From contig NZ_QWVT01000023.1 in NCBI RefSeq assembly GCF_003570705.1, positions 1 through 64,000 on the forward strand: a stretch of DNA of 64,000 nt, given 5' to 3'. A model generated the notes under the pieces. The model searched no databases and was not told the DNA's origin. It was given only the letters and a program-made list of their open reading frames with translations. Positions 62,451 to 64,000 of this stretch are shown piece by piece. Each line of letters starts with the position of its first letter. The first letter of the stretch is position 1. The stretch is from Mesobacillus zeae (GTDB lineage Bacteria; Bacillota; Bacilli; Bacillales; Cytobacillaceae). The translations under genes were made by a program, and so were the position numbers.

Positions 62451-63287
62451 TTATCCAATTCCTTTATAATCAAAGTAATCCTGTCCCTGAAATGTTTTAA
62501 AACCACAAGACTCATACAGTCCTAAAGCACGGGAATTTTTCGCTTCTACTTCAAGAAAGATTGGAAGTTCTTTCTTGCTCTCTCTCTCAATCACTTTCGA
62601 CAATGCTTGTCTCCCTATTCCCTTCCCTTGGTACTCGGGCAGAACAGCAAAGCCAAAAATCCATGATTCTCCATCCACTTGGGAAACCCTGATTTTCCCC
62701 GCCGATTCCCCTGAGTATTCTATTATATATTGTTGGGTCATTTTCTCGTGACTGATGCTTTGGTTGATTTCTCTTGCACTGAGTTGATCATATCCAAAAC
62801 AATTGATATCCAATTTTATCACCAATTCGAGATCTTCCTGCATTGCAGGCCTAAGTTTTACATCCAGGCCGTTTTCAGGCATTCTTTCTCCATTCCATTT
62901 CATCTGGTATTCAGTCATGATATATTCATTGGGTACTGTTTTCAGAAAGCCTTTCGCTGACAGGGAGGCTGAAGGAGCATTAAGCAATATCATTTTATTT
63001 TTATTTTCATATTGATTAATCTCCGCCATTGCAGAAGAAAATAAATTTGTGAAAATTTTATGCCGGCGATACAACGGATGGACCATCCCAGTCAGTTCAA
63101 CTTTATTTCCGATCCAATAGACTCCCAGAAAGCCCGCAAGCATTCCGTCATGATAGTAAAAAAAAGACTTTACTTCTTGCTCTTTGCTTTCCTGCAGCAT
63201 ATCCCAGTTCAACTTCAATAAGATTCCCTCTTGTTCACAGGTCTGCTGAAGGGCTCGGATTTCATTTAATTGAGTTTGTGTATGCAT
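62451..63287 (-). CDS. GNAT N-acetyltransferase, two-domain type
   Basis: About 278 aa with two GNAT-like halves. The first (1-135) has a worn acetyl-CoA loop (PLYRRHKIFTNL); the second (about 140-278) is complete, with VLPEYQGKGIGRQAL (acetyl-CoA loop) and RALGLYESCGF. The substrate is unknown. The start is taken at 63287 (MHTQTQL); frame length allows 63362, but that overlaps the AIM24 gene. It lies 16 bases downstream of the AIM24 gene on the same strand. Confidence 0.75.
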   Translation of the reverse strand: MHTQTQLNEIRALQQTCEQEGILLKLNWDMLQESKEQEVKSFFYYHDGMLAGFLGVYWIGNKVELTGMVHPLYRRHKIFTNLFSSAMAEINQYENKNKMILLNAPSASLSAKGFLKTVPNEYIMTEYQMKWNGERMPENGLDVKLRPAMQEDLELVIKLDINCFGYDQLSAREINQSISHEKMTQQYIIEYSGESAGKIRVSQVDGESWIFGFAVLPEYQGKGIGRQALSKVIERESKKELPIFLEVEAKNSRALGLYESCGFKTFQGQDYFDYKGIG

Positions 63288-63303
63288 TTTACATTTCACA
63301 TCC

Positions 63304-63996
63304 TTACTGTTGTTCTGCAAAATAGACTTCTTCAAAAGGCTGTACAACCACAAAACCTTCACCTGAAAACTTCATTTGAATGGATTCGCCGCTTCCACGG
63401 CCAAGAAATGTTTTAAAAGAAATATCTGTGACGAATTCGGGTTCCAGACTGCCTGACCAGGCTACAGTGGCATTTGGGTCAGTATAAACTGGATTTGATG
63501 GCGTGACCATCAAAGTCAATGGCTCGTAATGAGAGGTGATAGCCACCATGCCCGTTCCTGCGAGGCGGACATTAAACAAACCGCCGGAAAGCATTCCTGC
63601 CATTCTCCTCATTAGTTTGATATCCCACTGAATGGAAGGCTCAAACGCAAGCAAATCATTTCCGTTTACAAATATCGAATCCCCCTCAAGTTTTAAAATG
63701 GATATTTTCTTGCCTCTGTCAGCCAAATATAGCTTACCATTTCCATTTGCTTTCATAAGGGATATCCCTTCGCCAGTCAGGGCTTTTTTGAACAACTTCC
63801 CAAGCCCGTGTTCCAAAATCCCCTCCCTCTCGAATTTGATATTCCCCCTGTAGGATACCATTGCCCCCGACTTTGCCCAAACCTGGCCATCAAGGTTAAT
63901 CTCCATCATACGCTTCGTTTCTAATTCAAAAAGCCCTTCTCCTTTGTCCTGCTGTTTTGTTTGATTTACAAACTCATCAACTGAGTATCTGACCAA
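63304..63996 (-). CDS. AIM24 family protein
   Basis: This 230-aa protein is of the AIM24/TIGR00266-like beta-rich family; typical stretches are GLFELETKRMMEI, GQVWAKSGAMVSYRGNI, GEGISLMKANGNG and GRGSGESIQMKFSGEGFVVVQP. The role in bacteria is unknown. The likely start is TTG at 63996, four bases from the window edge, so the ribosome site and promoter lie outside and the true start may be further right. It seems to share a transcript with the GNAT gene downstream. Confidence 0.75.
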   Translation of the reverse strand: MVRYSVDEFVNQTKQQDKGEGLFELETKRMMEINLDGQVWAKSGAMVSYRGNIKFEREGILEHGLGKLFKKALTGEGISLMKANGNGKLYLADRGKKISILKLEGDSIFVNGNDLLAFEPSIQWDIKLMRRMAGMLSGGLFNVRLAGTGMVAITSHYEPLTLMVTPSNPVYTDPNATVAWSGSLEPEFVTDISFKTFLGRGSGESIQMKFSGEGFVVVQPFEEVYFAEQQ

Positions 63997-64000
63997 CTCA

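Noticed and set aside
1-64000. tRNA genes, insertion sequences, prophage genes, origins
   Set aside because: No cloverleaf, transposase, integrase, phage structural gene or DnaA-box cluster was recognised on either strand.

Overview
The window is chromosomal DNA of a spore-forming Bacillaceae, close to Bacillus or Mesobacillus. The evidence is strong Shine-Dalgarno sites, frequent TTG/GTG starts, the sporulation-linked yod/kam genes, cge-type spore-surface genes, and blocks of conserved gene order shared with Bacillus subtilis: ypqE-msrB-msrA, ypmSRQ-degV-ypmP, ilvA-plsC-dfrA-thy, ypjP-ypiP, brxA-ilvD-ypgR and ypgQ-bsaA. Most genes are on the minus strand. The left edge holds the promoter and pre-16S leader of an rRNA operon that runs leftwards out of the window.

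Region by region. 0.4-1.0 kb: two small unknown genes. 1.1-9.6 kb: a lysine/beta-lysine cluster (yodT, yodS, yodR, yodQ, ablB, a PAS-type sigma-54 activator, kamA, yokU). A sigma-54 promoter precedes kamA and a weaker sigma-E-like site precedes yodT. 9.7-19.4 kb: housekeeping genes (S66 carboxypeptidase, FAD protein, two SGNH hydrolases, DUF502, PTS IIA, MsrA/MsrB, YpmS, a Sco-type protein, DegV, YpmP). 19.5-31.1 kb: a complete [NiFe] uptake-hydrogenase island (hypE, D, C, F, B, A; a Rieske-like four-cysteine protein; maturation protease; cytochrome b; large subunit; Tat-signal small subunit) followed by its own tatC and tatA. It lies between ypmP and ilvA, which I recall as neighbours in B. 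subtilis. 31.2-43.8 kb: ilvA, plsC, thyA-dfrA, a lethal-factor-like metalloprotease, a GIY-YIG protein, terD/terC, ypjP, a methyltransferase, a two-module intergenic repeat, brxA, ilvD and ypgR. 44.0-46.1 kb: a lactate-dehydrogenase-like gene paired with a PfoR/EIIC-type membrane protein behind a cre-like site. 46.2-53.7 kb: ABC-F ATPase, ypgQ, degV, a glutathione peroxidase broken by a stop codon, an unknown gene, fhs and metA. 53.7-64 kb: an accessory zone with a GNAT remnant, a probable spore-surface glycan locus (CgeD-like and CgeB-like proteins, three further glycosyltransferases, a PIG-L deacetylase, a Hanks-type kinase, a cysteine-repeat protein), a decayed HNH toxin tip, a GNAT gene and an AIM24 protein cut close to its start.

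How the genes work together. The hydrogenase island is self-contained: HypA-F build the NiFe(CN)2CO centre, HyaD trims the large subunit, the small subunit carries the twin-arginine signal, TatA/TatC export the folded dimer, and cytochrome b passes electrons to the quinone pool. The yod/kam genes make beta-lysine, acetylate it, and appear to deacylate, transaminate and transfer CoA on related products. The 54-61 kb genes look like a mother-cell locus that decorates the spore surface.

The points most worth following are the sigma-54 control inserted into the kamA cluster, the four-cysteine Rieske-like protein in the hydrogenase operon, the stop codon exactly at the catalytic Trp of the glutathione peroxidase, the kinase/cysteine-repeat/glycosyltransferase locus, and a 25-residue hydrophobic ORF with its own ribosome site and terminator.
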